Below are positions 8,451 through 18,212 of a stretch of 43,934 nt of DNA, one piece after another. Under the pieces are notes generated by a model. The model did not search any database and had not been told where the DNA came from. It was given only the letters and a program-made list of their open reading frames with translations. The DNA is taken from NCBI GenBank assembly GCA_964550025.1, contig CAZJYI010000095.1, forward strand, positions 1-43,934. The letters run 5' to 3'. The stretch's first letter is position 1; each line of letters begins with the position of its first letter. The DNA is from CAZJYI01 sp964550025 (GTDB taxonomy: Bacteria; Verrucomicrobiota; Kiritimatiellia; UBA8416; CAYOBW01). The position numbers and the translations under genes were made by a program.

Positions 8451-11400
8451 ATGAACGGGTGTGCCACAGCTCGGTTCGTTGGTGTCGGACTGCTCCTGAT
8501 TGCGCCGATCGCACAGTCTCAGGATGTCCGCATCAGCGAGTTCATGGCCGTTAACAGCACGACTCTGACGGACGAGGACGGAGACTCCTCGGACTGGATC
8601 GAGCTGCACAACGCCGCGGCTGCCCCCGTCGAGCTTGCCGGCTGGCACCTGACCGACAACGCGGGAGAGCCAGCGAAGTGGACCTTTCCGGGGACGAACA
8701 TCCCGCCGCACGGGTTCCTGGTCGTCTACGCTTCGGGCAAGGACCGGGCCGCGGGAACGAATGCCTTTCTGCACACGAACTTCAAGCTTTCCGGCGACGG
8801 CGAATACCTTGCGCTGGTCGATCCGTCGACCAATGTCGTGACGGCCTTCGCACCCCGCTACCCCGAGCAGTACGCTGATGTTTCGTACGGCTTTCCGGCC
8901 GGCGCGGATCCGGGGGTGGCGACGTTTCTGCAGCCCACGCCGGGCGCCTCCAACACGGCCGGCACGATCTTCATCGCACCCCCGCCCGCCTTCTCCGCGC
9001 CCGGCGGCTTCTACACCAACAACGTCGTGCTCGAGATGTCCGCGGACACCACCACGGGTGGCGTGATACGCTTCACGCTGGACTGCTCTGAACCGACGAC
9101 AAACGCGCCCGCCTACACGAATGCGCTGGTGTTGCGCAGCCGTGTCGGCGAGTCGAACGTTTTCTCCGAAATCCGCACCACGCTCGATCCGTTCGGCTGG
9201 CTGCCGGACTGGGCCCCGCCCGCGGGCGAGGTCTTCAAGGGGACGGTGGTACGGGCACGCCTGTTTCGGGACGGGCTGCCCGTCAGCCCCATCGCAACGG
9301 CGACCTACTTCATCGACCCGGACATCGCGGAGCGCTACCGCACGCTGCCCGTCGTCTCTGTCGTGTCGGACCCGGTCCACCTCTTTGACGACGGGACGGG
9401 CATCTGCGTCCCCGGAGACACGCACGTTGCCGGCAATTCGTGGTCGGGGAACTATGTCCAGGGATGGGAGCGCCCGGCACACGTCGCGTTCTACGAGACG
9501 AACCGCTCCGAGGGGTTTGCGCAAGACGTGGGAATCCGCATTCAGGGCTCCAGCAGCGTCGCCTCCCCGCAGAAGGGTCTCCATGTGATTGCGCGATCGC
9601 AGTACGGCAACAACCGCATTCGCTACCCGATCTTCCATTGCACCGAGTCGAAGGCCAACCGCCTGACGGAGTTCAAACGTTTCGCCATCAGGGGGTGGAG
9701 CAGCTGCCTGAAATTCTCCCTGATCAACGATGCTTTCACACATACGACCATGTCGGACGCGAACATCGACATCCAGGACTACCGTCCCGCCGTCATGTTC
9801 CTGAACGGGGAGTACTGGGGGCCGTACGAGCTGCGCGAGGCCAACAAGAACCCGTGGTACTACCAGTATCACTACGGCATCGATGCCGAAGACCCGGGGT
9901 ACGATATCTGGGAGATTCAGCGCGGAACCTGGTACGTCGACGAGGGCACGGCGGACCATTGGAACGCACTGGTCGACTACGTCAACGCCAATGACCTGTC
10001 GCAGCCCGGCCACTACGCCCATGTGTGCGCGCAGGTCGACATTCCCGGCTTCATCGCCTACATGGGGCACTGCATCTATTCCGGCAAGGCCGATTGGCCC
10101 GGACAGAACATCGCCCGCGTCCGTCCGCGAACACCCGACGGCAAATGGCGGTGGCCTCAGTTCGACGCGGACCACTCCTTCAACGGTCTGAACTCGGGAT
10201 ACAGTCAGCCCCAGTACAACTCGCTCGAACGCATCATTCGCGGCAACCGCCAGCACGCGCTGCTGATTGCCCTGCTGGGCAACGAGGATTTCCGCTACGA
10301 CTTCATCAACTGGTTCGCAGACAACATGAGCTCGCGCCTGCTGCCGCAGGTGTTGCGGGCGCACCACGCCCGTATGTTCAACGAGCTGCTACCCTACATT
10401 CCGGAGTACCGCCACCGCTGGCCGCTGACGGGCAGCGCCAACTGGGATACGCGTACCGCGCCGATTCTGAACTTCGCCGACCAGCGCCCCGGCTACATGC
10501 GGCAGTTCATCATCGACGAGTTCGGCCTGTCCGGCACCGTCACCGTCACGCTCGACGTGTCGTCCCGCGAGCACGGCGCCGCGCGAATCAACACCCTCGA
10601 CGTGAACGAGCGCACGAAGGGCGTGGCCGCGGACGTCTACCCCTGGCAGGGGACGTATTTCGCGGGAGTACCCATCACGCTGACCGCCTTGCCGCGGTCG
10701 GGATACCGCCTCGAGAAGTGGATCGGACCGGACCGTTTCCCGCCCGACCCGTACGTGCTGACACCCGCGGGCAATGTGTCCGTGACGGCCGTCTTCGAAC
10801 CGGACCCGTTCTATCCTGCCGGTCTGACCGTGACGGAGGTCATGGCGGCGCCGGCTCCGCCGTCGGGCGGCACGAACACGGCCTCGGCTTTCGAGTTCAT
10901 AGAGCTGTGCAATCTCGGCACCAACCGCGCCGATCTGACGGGGCTGCGCTTCACCGACGGTGTTGATTTCACCTTCCCGTCGATGATGCTCGAAACCGGG
11001 GAATACGTTGTCGTTGTGGCCAACCCCGCCGCGTTCCAGTCGCGCTACGACACCAACGGCATTATGATCGCCGGCGCATTCACGGGCGCGCTGAACAACA
11101 ACGGTGAGCGCGTGGTTCTTGATGACGGCAAAGGCTCGCCACTGTGCGCGTTCTCGTACGATAGCGGGCGGGGTTGGCCGCTCGCAACCGCCGGTGCCGG
11201 GCACGCGCTCGTGCCCCTGGACCCCGCGCACGGGGCGGGCCTGGACTACGGCGGCAACTGGCGCGCCGGCACGTTCCTGCACGGCTCGCCCGGCCGGGCC
11301 GATCCCCTGCCGCCGCGCACGGTGCAGCTCAACGAGCTGGTTGCCCACACGACTTACAGCGGCGGCGCGCCGTGGCAGGATTCCAACGACTGGATAGAGC

Positions 11401-14294
11401 TGCTGAACGCAGGGACGGGTACGGTCGCCCTCGCGGATTGGTACCTGAGTGACAGCAGCCTGGACCTGAAGAAGTGGGCGATGCCGACCGGCATCACGCT
11501 GACGGCCGGAGAACGAATTCGCTTCACAGAAGTCGACCATTTCCACACCGCGACCAACGCCGGTTTCGGTCTCGACGCGGCCGGCGAACAACTCTTCCTC
11601 TCCTACTTGCCCGGCACGGCGCAGGATCGCGTCGTCGATGCCGTACGCTTCCGCGGGCAGGAGGAAGGCCGCTCCCTCGGCCGCAGCCCGGAAGACAGCC
11701 CCTGGTGGCACCGCCTGCCGCGAACACCGGACGCCGCGAATCCGGCGGCGACGAACGGGATCGTCATCGGCGAGGTCATGTACGATCCCGGGCGGAATGC
11801 CGGCACGCTGGAGTACGTGGAACTGTGGAACGCCGGCCCCTCGAACCTGCCGCTGTGGATAGAGGGGGTGACGCTCGGCACGAACTGGTACCTTCCCTGG
11901 CGCCTGGACGGGGGCATCGAGTACCTGTTCCCGTCCGGCATCGTTCTGACGGCCGGCGAACGGGTGCTGGTCGTGCCGTTCGCCCCGACGGACGCGTCGG
12001 CCGTTGCCGCTTTCCGGCGGTCCTACGGGATCGATGGGCTCCCTGTGCGCCTGTTCGGCCCGTTCGGCGGGCGGCTCGGCAATGGCGGCGACCGCGTGTC
12101 CCTGGAGAAAGCGGTGTTGCCCGTACAGCGAGGCGACCGCCTGGGTTGGGCCATCCTGGACGAGGTCATCTATGCCGACGTCGCGCCGTGGCCCGTCTCG
12201 GCGTCGGGCATGGGACGGCCTCTTGAGCGCCAACGTGTCCACGGCCACGGCTGTGACCCCGCAAGCTGGTGCGCGGGGCTGGTTCCTTCGCCGGGCAACG
12301 CCCCGCCCATGGTGGCCATCACCTCGCCCACCAACCGGATGGAGGTCTTTCCCGGCGACCCGCTCATGCTCTGCGCTGAGATCCGCGCGGGTTCCTTCGG
12401 CGGGAACAACCCTGCCGTCACCTTTTTTGCCGGGCAAACCGCGGTCGGGCAGGATGCCACGGCGCCCTACCGCGTGTCCTGGCAGGTGCCGGCTTCTCCG
12501 GGAGAATACGCGCTGCGTGCCGTCGCCGGCAACGGTGCGGCTCACACCTCGTTTCCGGTCACCGTCACCGTGCTGGAGCCGCCGCTGATCGACGCGTCAG
12601 CGGGCGCGGCTCCGGTCTCCGATGAAAGCGCCGTATTGAATGCCACGCTGATGGCAGGCGGCCCGGCCGACATGACGTTCTTCTGGGGGCGAAGCGATGC
12701 CGGGACCAACGGCGGGGCCTGGGATGCAAGCGCTCCGCTGGGGGTGCGCACCGAGGGAGTCTGCGCCATCACGGTTCACGGGTTGGAGCCGCGGTGCGAA
12801 TACGCGTACCGCGTCCGCGCCGAGCGCGCGAAGCGGTCGTTCTGGTCGGCAAATGCGGCCGCGTTCGTAACGCCATCGCTCGAAAGCTGGCGCTGCTCGA
12901 TGCCGGTGACGTTCAGCGGCTACACCGGCAGTTCGACGCTGAGCAACTTCCCCGCGCTGGTCGCGCTAACGCCCGCTACCCCCGGCTTTTCGTACGGTCA
13001 ATTCGCATCGCGCAAAGGGCGTGATTTGCGTTTTGCCGATGGGCAGGGAAGGCGCTTGGAACACGAGCTCGTGACGTGGGACACGACGGGCGTGTCACGG
13101 GCGTGGGTTCGGGTGCCGGAGTTGACCACCGGGGCGGCAATCCGGGCCTACTGGGGCTACCCCGTGCCGGCAGGGCCGCCGGCGTTCACGACGAACGGCA
13201 GCGCGTGGGCAAACGGCTTCTGCGGCGTGTGGCACTTTGACGACGGTCCGCATGGGGACGCGTTCGCGGATTCGGCCGGTGGGGGATTCGACGGGCTGCC
13301 TGGGGGCAGCGCGGCGGCGACCGGCCAGGTGGGACAGGCGCGTGCCTTTTCGGGCAGCGACGTGTTGACCATTCCGGCGGGCGTGGCCTCGAACCTGGAG
13401 TCGGGTGTCACGGTGTCCCTCTGGGCGATGGGGGGGGCCGAACAACCCGTGAACGATGCGACCTTCTGGGCCGCCCGCGGCAGCTACCGCGTTCTCGGCA
13501 CGCACATCCCCTGGGGGAATGGGAACGTCTACTGGGATGCCGGTGCGGAAGGCGCCACGTACGACCGGATCTACAAGGTGTGCGATCCCGGCGACTACAA
13601 GGGCCGCTGGACGTTCTGGACCTTCACGAAGGACGCCGTCGCCGGCACGATGAGCATCTACCTCGATGGCGCCCTCTGGCACACCGGGCCCGGCACGCGC
13701 GGCATGTCCGGCATCAGCGCCTTCGTGGTTGGCAATAGCACGGGGGGCACGTCCGGTTACCGCGGAAGCGTCGACGAGTTCCGCCTGAGCGGCGTCGCCC
13801 GCTCACCCGACTGGATCGCCGCGGCCTACGCCAATATGGCCTCGCCCGGGTCTTTCGCTGCGTTCGGCCCCGTGGAAGAGGACTTCTACGATTCGGACGG
13901 CGACGGCATTGCGGACCGTTGGGAGCGGCACCATTTCGGGCGCATCGACGCACCGGCGGGGGCGCCGCACCTGGACCCCGATGGCGACGCCCGAACGACG
14001 CGCGAGGAATACGTGGCGGGGACAGACCCCACCAACGCGAGCAGCCGCTTCACGCTGTCGGTTGGAACCAGCGGGGGGCGCCTGAACGTCATCATGCCGA
14101 CGATGCCGTCCGGCGATCCCGGCCTGCACGACCGTGGCCGCTTCTACAGCCTGGAAAACGCGGGAACCGTGACGGGCGCGTGGCAAACGCTGCCCGGCTA
14201 CCATGACATTCCCGCCGACGGCGCGCCGATCCGCTTCACAAACACCGTCCCTGCCGCCCGTCGGTTCTACCGTGGACGGGTGCGGGTGGAGTAG
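8451..14294 (+). CDS. CotH-kinase/lamin-tail multidomain exported protein (1947 aa)
   Basis: ATG 8451 is chosen because it begins a signal peptide (CATARFVGVGLLLIAPIAQS) directly before mature VRISEFMAVN; the frame is open 70 codons further up but that part is Arg-rich and unlike an export signal. Order of domains: lamin-tail (25-144), chitobiase-C-terminal-like sandwich (183-235), CotH kinase-like (296-650, with FDADHSFNGL near 570), a bacterial-repeat segment, lamin-tails 2-4 (790-960, 957-1084, 1104-1277), Ig-like (1287-1374), fibronectin-like (1380-1480), DUF2341 (1483-1570), LamG (1594-1804), then a calcium-loop-like DSDGDGIADRWE and a C-terminal FYSLENAGTV module. It is probably surface-bound or secreted and may bind glycans. 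The ribosome site is weak. Confidence 0.88.
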   Translation: MNGCATARFVGVGLLLIAPIAQSQDVRISEFMAVNSTTLTDEDGDSSDWIELHNAAAAPVELAGWHLTDNAGEPAKWTFPGTNIPPHGFLVVYASGKDRAAGTNAFLHTNFKLSGDGEYLALVDPSTNVVTAFAPRYPEQYADVSYGFPAGADPGVATFLQPTPGASNTAGTIFIAPPPAFSAPGGFYTNNVVLEMSADTTTGGVIRFTLDCSEPTTNAPAYTNALVLRSRVGESNVFSEIRTTLDPFGWLPDWAPPAGEVFKGTVVRARLFRDGLPVSPIATATYFIDPDIAERYRTLPVVSVVSDPVHLFDDGTGICVPGDTHVAGNSWSGNYVQGWERPAHVAFYETNRSEGFAQDVGIRIQGSSSVASPQKGLHVIARSQYGNNRIRYPIFHCTESKANRLTEFKRFAIRGWSSCLKFSLINDAFTHTTMSDANIDIQDYRPAVMFLNGEYWGPYELREANKNPWYYQYHYGIDAEDPGYDIWEIQRGTWYVDEGTADHWNALVDYVNANDLSQPGHYAHVCAQVDIPGFIAYMGHCIYSGKADWPGQNIARVRPRTPDGKWRWPQFDADHSFNGLNSGYSQPQYNSLERIIRGNRQHALLIALLGNEDFRYDFINWFADNMSSRLLPQVLRAHHARMFNELLPYIPEYRHRWPLTGSANWDTRTAPILNFADQRPGYMRQFIIDEFGLSGTVTVTLDVSSREHGAARINTLDVNERTKGVAADVYPWQGTYFAGVPITLTALPRSGYRLEKWIGPDRFPPDPYVLTPAGNVSVTAVFEPDPFYPAGLTVTEVMAAPAPPSGGTNTASAFEFIELCNLGTNRADLTGLRFTDGVDFTFPSMMLETGEYVVVVANPAAFQSRYDTNGIMIAGAFTGALNNNGERVVLDDGKGSPLCAFSYDSGRGWPLATAGAGHALVPLDPAHGAGLDYGGNWRAGTFLHGSPGRADPLPPRTVQLNELVAHTTYSGGAPWQDSNDWIELLNAGTGTVALADWYLSDSSLDLKKWAMPTGITLTAGERIRFTEVDHFHTATNAGFGLDAAGEQLFLSYLPGTAQDRVVDAVRFRGQEEGRSLGRSPEDSPWWHRLPRTPDAANPAATNGIVIGEVMYDPGRNAGTLEYVELWNAGPSNLPLWIEGVTLGTNWYLPWRLDGGIEYLFPSGIVLTAGERVLVVPFAPTDASAVAAFRRSYGIDGLPVRLFGPFGGRLGNGGDRVSLEKAVLPVQRGDRLGWAILDEVIYADVAPWPVSASGMGRPLERQRVHGHGCDPASWCAGLVPSPGNAPPMVAITSPTNRMEVFPGDPLMLCAEIRAGSFGGNNPAVTFFAGQTAVGQDATAPYRVSWQVPASPGEYALRAVAGNGAAHTSFPVTVTVLEPPLIDASAGAAPVSDESAVLNATLMAGGPADMTFFWGRSDAGTNGGAWDASAPLGVRTEGVCAITVHGLEPRCEYAYRVRAERAKRSFWSANAAAFVTPSLESWRCSMPVTFSGYTGSSTLSNFPALVALTPATPGFSYGQFASRKGRDLRFADGQGRRLEHELVTWDTTGVSRAWVRVPELTTGAAIRAYWGYPVPAGPPAFTTNGSAWANGFCGVWHFDDGPHGDAFADSAGGGFDGLPGGSAAATGQVGQARAFSGSDVLTIPAGVASNLESGVTVSLWAMGGAEQPVNDATFWAARGSYRVLGTHIPWGNGNVYWDAGAEGATYDRIYKVCDPGDYKGRWTFWTFTKDAVAGTMSIYLDGALWHTGPGTRGMSGISAFVVGNSTGGTSGYRGSVDEFRLSGVARSPDWIAAAYANMASPGSFAAFGPVEEDFYDSDGDGIADRWERHHFGRIDAPAGAPHLDPDGDARTTREEYVAGTDPTNASSRFTLSVGTSGGRLNVIMPTMPSGDPGLHDRGRFYSLENAGTVTGAWQTLPGYHDIPADGAPIRFTNTVPAARRFYRGRVRVE

Positions 14295-14304
14295 TCCGCT
14301 ATTG

Positions 14305-14350
14305 GGGACGCACGGAAGCCTCGGAACAGACTTCTGGACAAATGCGTCCC
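14305..14350. repeat. Inverted repeat between the CotH gene and the small membrane gene
   Basis: GGGACGCA (14305-14312) and TGCGTCCC (14343-14350) are perfect 8-bp arms around a 30-bp centre, 11 bp after the stop of the CotH gene. It could act as a transcription terminator, though there is no T-run, or be the ends of a decayed REP-like unit. Confidence 0.4.
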
Positions 14351-14382
14351 AGTGGGCCTAGACTGGCTCCGGGGGACAGGAC

Positions 14383-14574
14383 ATGAAGCCCGTTACATGT
14401 TTGGCTGCCGGTGTCTTTGCGCTCGTCGCCACCGCGCACCTTGTCAGGCTCCTGCTCGGATGGGATGTCTTTGTCGCCGGAGTCAGCATTCCCTTGTGGG
14501 TCAGCGGAGTGGGTGTCATTGTGCCCGGCGGCCTGGCCGTGATGCTGATGCGCGAGTCCCGCGCCGGCCGGTAA
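14383..14574 (+). CDS. Small two-helix membrane protein (63 aa)
   Basis: Two hydrophobic stretches, CLAAGVFALVATAHLVRLLL (residues 5-24) and VSGVGVIVPGGLAVMLM (40-56), flank a short polar turn containing GWDVFVAGVSIPLWV. Small proteins with this pattern (His-x2-Arg near the end of helix 1 and PxWVS before helix 2) are widespread hypothetical inner-membrane proteins; no function is known to me. ATG 14383 follows a purine-rich GGGGGACAGG. It stands alone between two large genes. Confidence 0.75.
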   Translation: MKPVTCLAAGVFALVATAHLVRLLLGWDVFVAGVSIPLWVSGVGVIVPGGLAVMLMRESRAGR

Positions 14575-14712
14575 GCGGCGCCTCCCGGTTACGAGTTGGA
14601 GAATGCGCCCTGACCGAACACCCTAATCATTACTTGGCAAGCACCGTGACGGATGGCAAAAGAGGTGATGCGTTTGGCTTGCGGTAGTCCTGAACTGGAG
14701 AGGAATGGCGGA

Positions 14713-17700
14713 ATGACAAGAGCATGGTGGACAGCCCTGGCGGCCCTGGTCGCAGTGTCGGCCCTTGGCGGCGTGGTGGAAGACAGTGGTGTGAAGGGCG
14801 GGATCGTCGTCAGTGTCGGCTTTGACAGCGGCGAGGAGCTGGCCGGCCTGCGGGTCAACGAGAAGTACCTCGTGCACGGCCTGCATACCGACGAGAACAA
14901 GCTCCGTGAAGCCAGGCAGAGCCTCCTCGAGGCCGGCCTCTACGGAAAGGTCTCCGCGTACAGGTTCGACGGCAAGAACCTGCCCTACGTGGACAACCTG
15001 GTGAACCTGGTAGTCGTGGCGAGTGGCCCGTCTTCGCCCGATGGCTCCGCCGCGGCTGGCGAGTGGCAAGTGGCAGATGGGGAGATCGAGAGAGTGCTGG
15101 CGCCGGGGGGCGTGGCCATCGCCAACGGCAACAAGACCATCAAGCCCGTGCCGGATACGATCGACGAGTGGACGCACTACTTGCATGGCCCAGACAACAA
15201 CGCGGTGGCCAGAGACAGCGTCGTCCATTCGCCGCGTTCAATTCAATGGGTATGCGGGCCGCGCTGGGGTCGGAGCCACGAGCAGATGGCCAGCATGAGC
15301 GCGGCCGTTACGGCAAAAGGCCGGCTTTTTTACATCGTCGACACCGCGCCGCTGGCTTTCGTCCGCTTCGATGCACAGTGGGAGCTGGTGGCGCGCGATG
15401 CTTTCAACGGCACACGGCTCTGGTCGCGCCCTATCCCCAAATGGAGCGACCACCTGCGCCATTTCCGCGCGGGTCCCCTGCACCTCCCCCGCCGCCTGGT
15501 GGCAGACGGCGACACCGTATACGTGACATTGGGAATCGACGCGCCGGTGACGGCCCTCGATGCGGCCACGGGTGAGACGCTGCGGACCTTCAAAGGCACC
15601 GAGCGAACCGAGGAGATCCTGCTGCAGGACGGGGTCCTGTACCTTGTCATCGGCACTTCGGAGGTGTATCGCCAGGGCGGGGGGCTGCGTGAGCGCGGCG
15701 AGCCGAAACCGACGGACTACCGCTACATCACGGCCGTCTACACCAGGACGGGGCAGCCGTTGTGGCGTACGCGGGAGCTGAAAGACGAGTTCATCCTCCC
15801 GCTGAGCCTGACCGTCAAAGGCAACAGCGTATTCTACCAGAGCACGGCCGGCGTGGTCCGCCTGGACGCCGCTTCGGGCAAGGAGATCTGGAAGGCGCCG
15901 CGCCTGACGCCGCTCAGGCGCATGTCGTTTTCGGGTCCCACGATCGTCGCGACCGACGATGTCCTGCTCTGTGCCGACCGCAGCACTTCCGAGAAGGACG
16001 CGGCCCGCGGCAAGGTGGAATGGGGCGTGCACGGCTGGAACGAAAGCGGCTTCCCCCGCAAAGGTCCGGCGACCCTGCGAGCCTACGCGGTTGAGGACGG
16101 CAGGGAACTGTGGTCGGCGCCCTGTTCCGAGGGATACAACGCTCCCGTGGATGTTTTCGTCGTGGGGGACGTCGTCTGGGCAGGACAGAGCTACAAGGGT
16201 TACGATCTCAAAACAGGGAAGATAGCGAAGACCATCAAGTGGCAAGGCCCCAGGGTCGGCATGTCGCATGCCCGCTGCTATCGCAACAAGGCCACGGAGA
16301 AACTCATCCTGACCTGCCGCTCGGGCATCGAGGTGGTCAGTCTCGAGAAAGGCCACATCGGGAATAACAGTTGGATTCGCGGGACCTGCCAGTACGGGAT
16401 CCTGCCCGCGAACGGGCTCATCTATGCCCCTCCCGACGCCTGTGCGTGCTTCCTGCGCGTCAAGTTGCCGGGGCTGTTCGTTGCGGCTCCGCACCGCAAC
16501 GAGAGCCGCGTGATGGAATTCTCCGGAGCCCCGGCCCTGGAGAAGGGCCCTGCGTACGGGAAGATTGCGGCTGCCGACGCCTCAGGTTCGTCCGGGTGGT
16601 TGACGTACCGTGCCGATGCCGTACGCAGTGGCGGGACGGCAACCCCCGTGTCACCGTCGCTGAAAAAACGCTGGTCGGCGAAGATTGGTGGACGCTTGAC
16701 GCAGTCGGTCGTCGCGGGCGATCGCGTTCTTGTTGCCGCGACGGACGTCCATACGGTGTACGCGTTGAGTGCCGCCGATGGGAAGGTGGTGTGGACCTAC
16801 ACGGCGGGCGGGCGCATCGACAGTGCGCCGACCCTGCACAAGGGCGCCGTTCTTTTCGGATCTGCCGATGGCTGGATCTACGCACTTCGGGCATCCGACG
16901 GCGCTCTGGCCTGGCGTTTCCGCGCAGCGCCACAGGAACGAATGGCCGGGGTGTACGAACAGCTCGAATCCGTCTGGCCCGTTCACGGCGCCGTGCTGGT
17001 GCAGAACGACACGCTCTACGCCCTGGCGGGCCGTTCCTCGTATATCGACGGCGGCATGGTGCTCTATCGCCTCAACCCGCTAACCGGGGAAGAACTCTCC
17101 CGCACACCCATCTACGACCTGGACCCCGAGACCGACGTTCAGAAGGCCGGCGAAGGCGGGTTCGACATGGAAGGCGTGATGAGCGACGTGCTTTCGGGGG
17201 ATGGTTCGTCCGTCTACGTCAAGCATGTCGGCTTTGATAGCGATGGAAGAGAACTGACCGATAAACCGAAGCCGCATCTCTTCGCAGCGGTGGGATTGCT
17301 GGGCGAAGATTGGTACGTGCGGTCCTACTGGTTGCGCGGCACGACCACCCGCACCGGTTGGGGCGGATGGGCCAATGTGGCCAGGGAGGTACCGGCAGGC
17401 CGAATCCTGAGTTTCCGCGGCGATACGACGTACGGTTATGGCCGCGTGACGGTCGCCAGCGGTGCGACGGGACACAGGGCGGACGCGTATCACCTGTTCA
17501 GCAAAGGCGCGGCCGAAGCACCGAAGCCCGAACCGAAACCTGCCCCCGCCGCGGCAGGCAAGGGGAAAGGCAAGAAGCGCCGCGGCGGACCAAAGAAGCC
17601 GGCGCCGAAGCTCAACTGGTCCAACACGAAATCCCCGATCGTGCGCGCCATGGTCCTCGCAGGCGACTGCCTCGTCGTGGCCGGTCCCCCCGACGTCGGA

Positions 17701-17919
17701 CAGAGAGACCCAAAAATCCTGAGCTTCATGAACGAGAAAGAGGCCCGGGCGGCATTCAATGGCGGAAAGGGCGTCCTCTTGCAGGTGGTCTCCGCAGCCG
17801 ACGGCAAAGTGCTTTCAGAGCACAAGCTGGAAGCCATGCCGGTCTTCGACGGCATGTCGTCGACCGACGGCAGGGTGTTCCTCTCGCTCAAGAACGGCGC
17901 CCTGCAATGCTGGCAGTAG
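14713..17919 (+). CDS. Secreted degenerate methyltransferase/PQQ-propeller fusion (1068 aa)
   Basis: ATG 14713 is preferred over the upstream ATG 14653 because GAGAGG (14698-14703) sits 9 nt before it and it opens a clean signal peptide (TRAWWTALAALVAVSALGG). Residues 28-135 align with the methyltransferase-like domain of the paralogue at 520-3753 (GLYGKVS, LPYVDNLVNLVVV, RVLAPGGVA), but motif I reads VVSVGFDSGEE and has lost the GxGxG loop. The linker DEWTHYLHGPDNNAVARDS leads into a long PQQ-like propeller (about 170-1068) with blades such as VYALSAADGKVVWTY and IYALRASDGALAWRF. Residues 937-969 are a Pro/Lys/Gly-rich insertion. The protein is predicted periplasmic or surface-exposed with unknown ligand. 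It is probably monocistronic, with repeat DNA after the stop. Confidence 0.9.
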   Translation: MTRAWWTALAALVAVSALGGVVEDSGVKGGIVVSVGFDSGEELAGLRVNEKYLVHGLHTDENKLREARQSLLEAGLYGKVSAYRFDGKNLPYVDNLVNLVVVASGPSSPDGSAAAGEWQVADGEIERVLAPGGVAIANGNKTIKPVPDTIDEWTHYLHGPDNNAVARDSVVHSPRSIQWVCGPRWGRSHEQMASMSAAVTAKGRLFYIVDTAPLAFVRFDAQWELVARDAFNGTRLWSRPIPKWSDHLRHFRAGPLHLPRRLVADGDTVYVTLGIDAPVTALDAATGETLRTFKGTERTEEILLQDGVLYLVIGTSEVYRQGGGLRERGEPKPTDYRYITAVYTRTGQPLWRTRELKDEFILPLSLTVKGNSVFYQSTAGVVRLDAASGKEIWKAPRLTPLRRMSFSGPTIVATDDVLLCADRSTSEKDAARGKVEWGVHGWNESGFPRKGPATLRAYAVEDGRELWSAPCSEGYNAPVDVFVVGDVVWAGQSYKGYDLKTGKIAKTIKWQGPRVGMSHARCYRNKATEKLILTCRSGIEVVSLEKGHIGNNSWIRGTCQYGILPANGLIYAPPDACACFLRVKLPGLFVAAPHRNESRVMEFSGAPALEKGPAYGKIAAADASGSSGWLTYRADAVRSGGTATPVSPSLKKRWSAKIGGRLTQSVVAGDRVLVAATDVHTVYALSAADGKVVWTYTAGGRIDSAPTLHKGAVLFGSADGWIYALRASDGALAWRFRAAPQERMAGVYEQLESVWPVHGAVLVQNDTLYALAGRSSYIDGGMVLYRLNPLTGEELSRTPIYDLDPETDVQKAGEGGFDMEGVMSDVLSGDGSSVYVKHVGFDSDGRELTDKPKPHLFAAVGLLGEDWYVRSYWLRGTTTRTGWGGWANVAREVPAGRILSFRGDTTYGYGRVTVASGATGHRADAYHLFSKGAAEAPKPEPKPAPAAAGKGKGKKRRGGPKKPAPKLNWSNTKSPIVRAMVLAGDCLVVAGPPDVGQRDPKILSFMNEKEARAAFNGGKGVLLQVVSAADGKVLSEHKLEAMPVFDGMSSTDGRVFLSLKNGALQCWQ

Positions 17920-17966
17920 AGCCTGCCCCGCAATCCTGATCAACAAGGCTCGCGCCAGGAACATCA

Positions 17967-18143
17967 GTGCAGGGACAGACCCCGTCCCTTTCTCCCTCTC
18001 TGCACCGCGGCGGGCCTCCACGGCGTTCCTTGTCCCCGTGCATCCAGGCAGGGACAGACCTCGTACGCTGGTCCCTATTCTCCCCGCGTGCGGGGACAGA
18101 CCCTGCACGCTTGCTGTCCCGCGTGCGGGGACAGACCCTGCAC
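17967..18143. repeat. REP-like cluster with four GGGACAGAC units
   Basis: The 328-bp gap 17920-18247 has no gene. It holds four copies of GGGACAGAC, starting near 17972, 18052, 18093 and 18128. The last two lie within a 26-bp perfect direct repeat (18083-18108 and 18118-18143), each containing the palindrome CCCGC-GT-GCGGG. The first copy forms a hairpin, AGGGAC (17971-17976)/GTCCCT (17984-17989), followed by pyrimidines, and could terminate the upstream gene. Short GGGACAGACC-type palindromic units are typical of REP elements mobilised by RAYT (IS200-like) transposases; no transposase is present here, so that link is inference. Confidence 0.65.
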
Positions 18144-18212
18144 ATTTTGCCTCGGGCATATCTGTAGCAGCGGACGCGGGAAGGATACAGATTAATAAAA
18201 CGAAAATAGACT

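Noticed and set aside
8436..10367. Long minus-strand open frame (643 codons) opposite the CotH gene
   Set aside because: It is antisense to a well-supported protein; the product is Arg/Val/Gly-rich with no domain, an artefact of high GC at third positions.
10389..12545. Long minus-strand open frame (718 codons)
   Set aside because: It lies opposite the lamin-tail region of the CotH protein, with biased composition and no recognisable motif.
15238..16494. Minus-strand open frame of 418 codons
   Set aside because: It is the shadow of the methyltransferase-propeller gene, whose frame shows clear propeller repeats.
17967..18143. Possible CRISPR array
   Set aside because: There are only two exact repeats with a 9-bp gap, no regular unique spacers and no cas genes.
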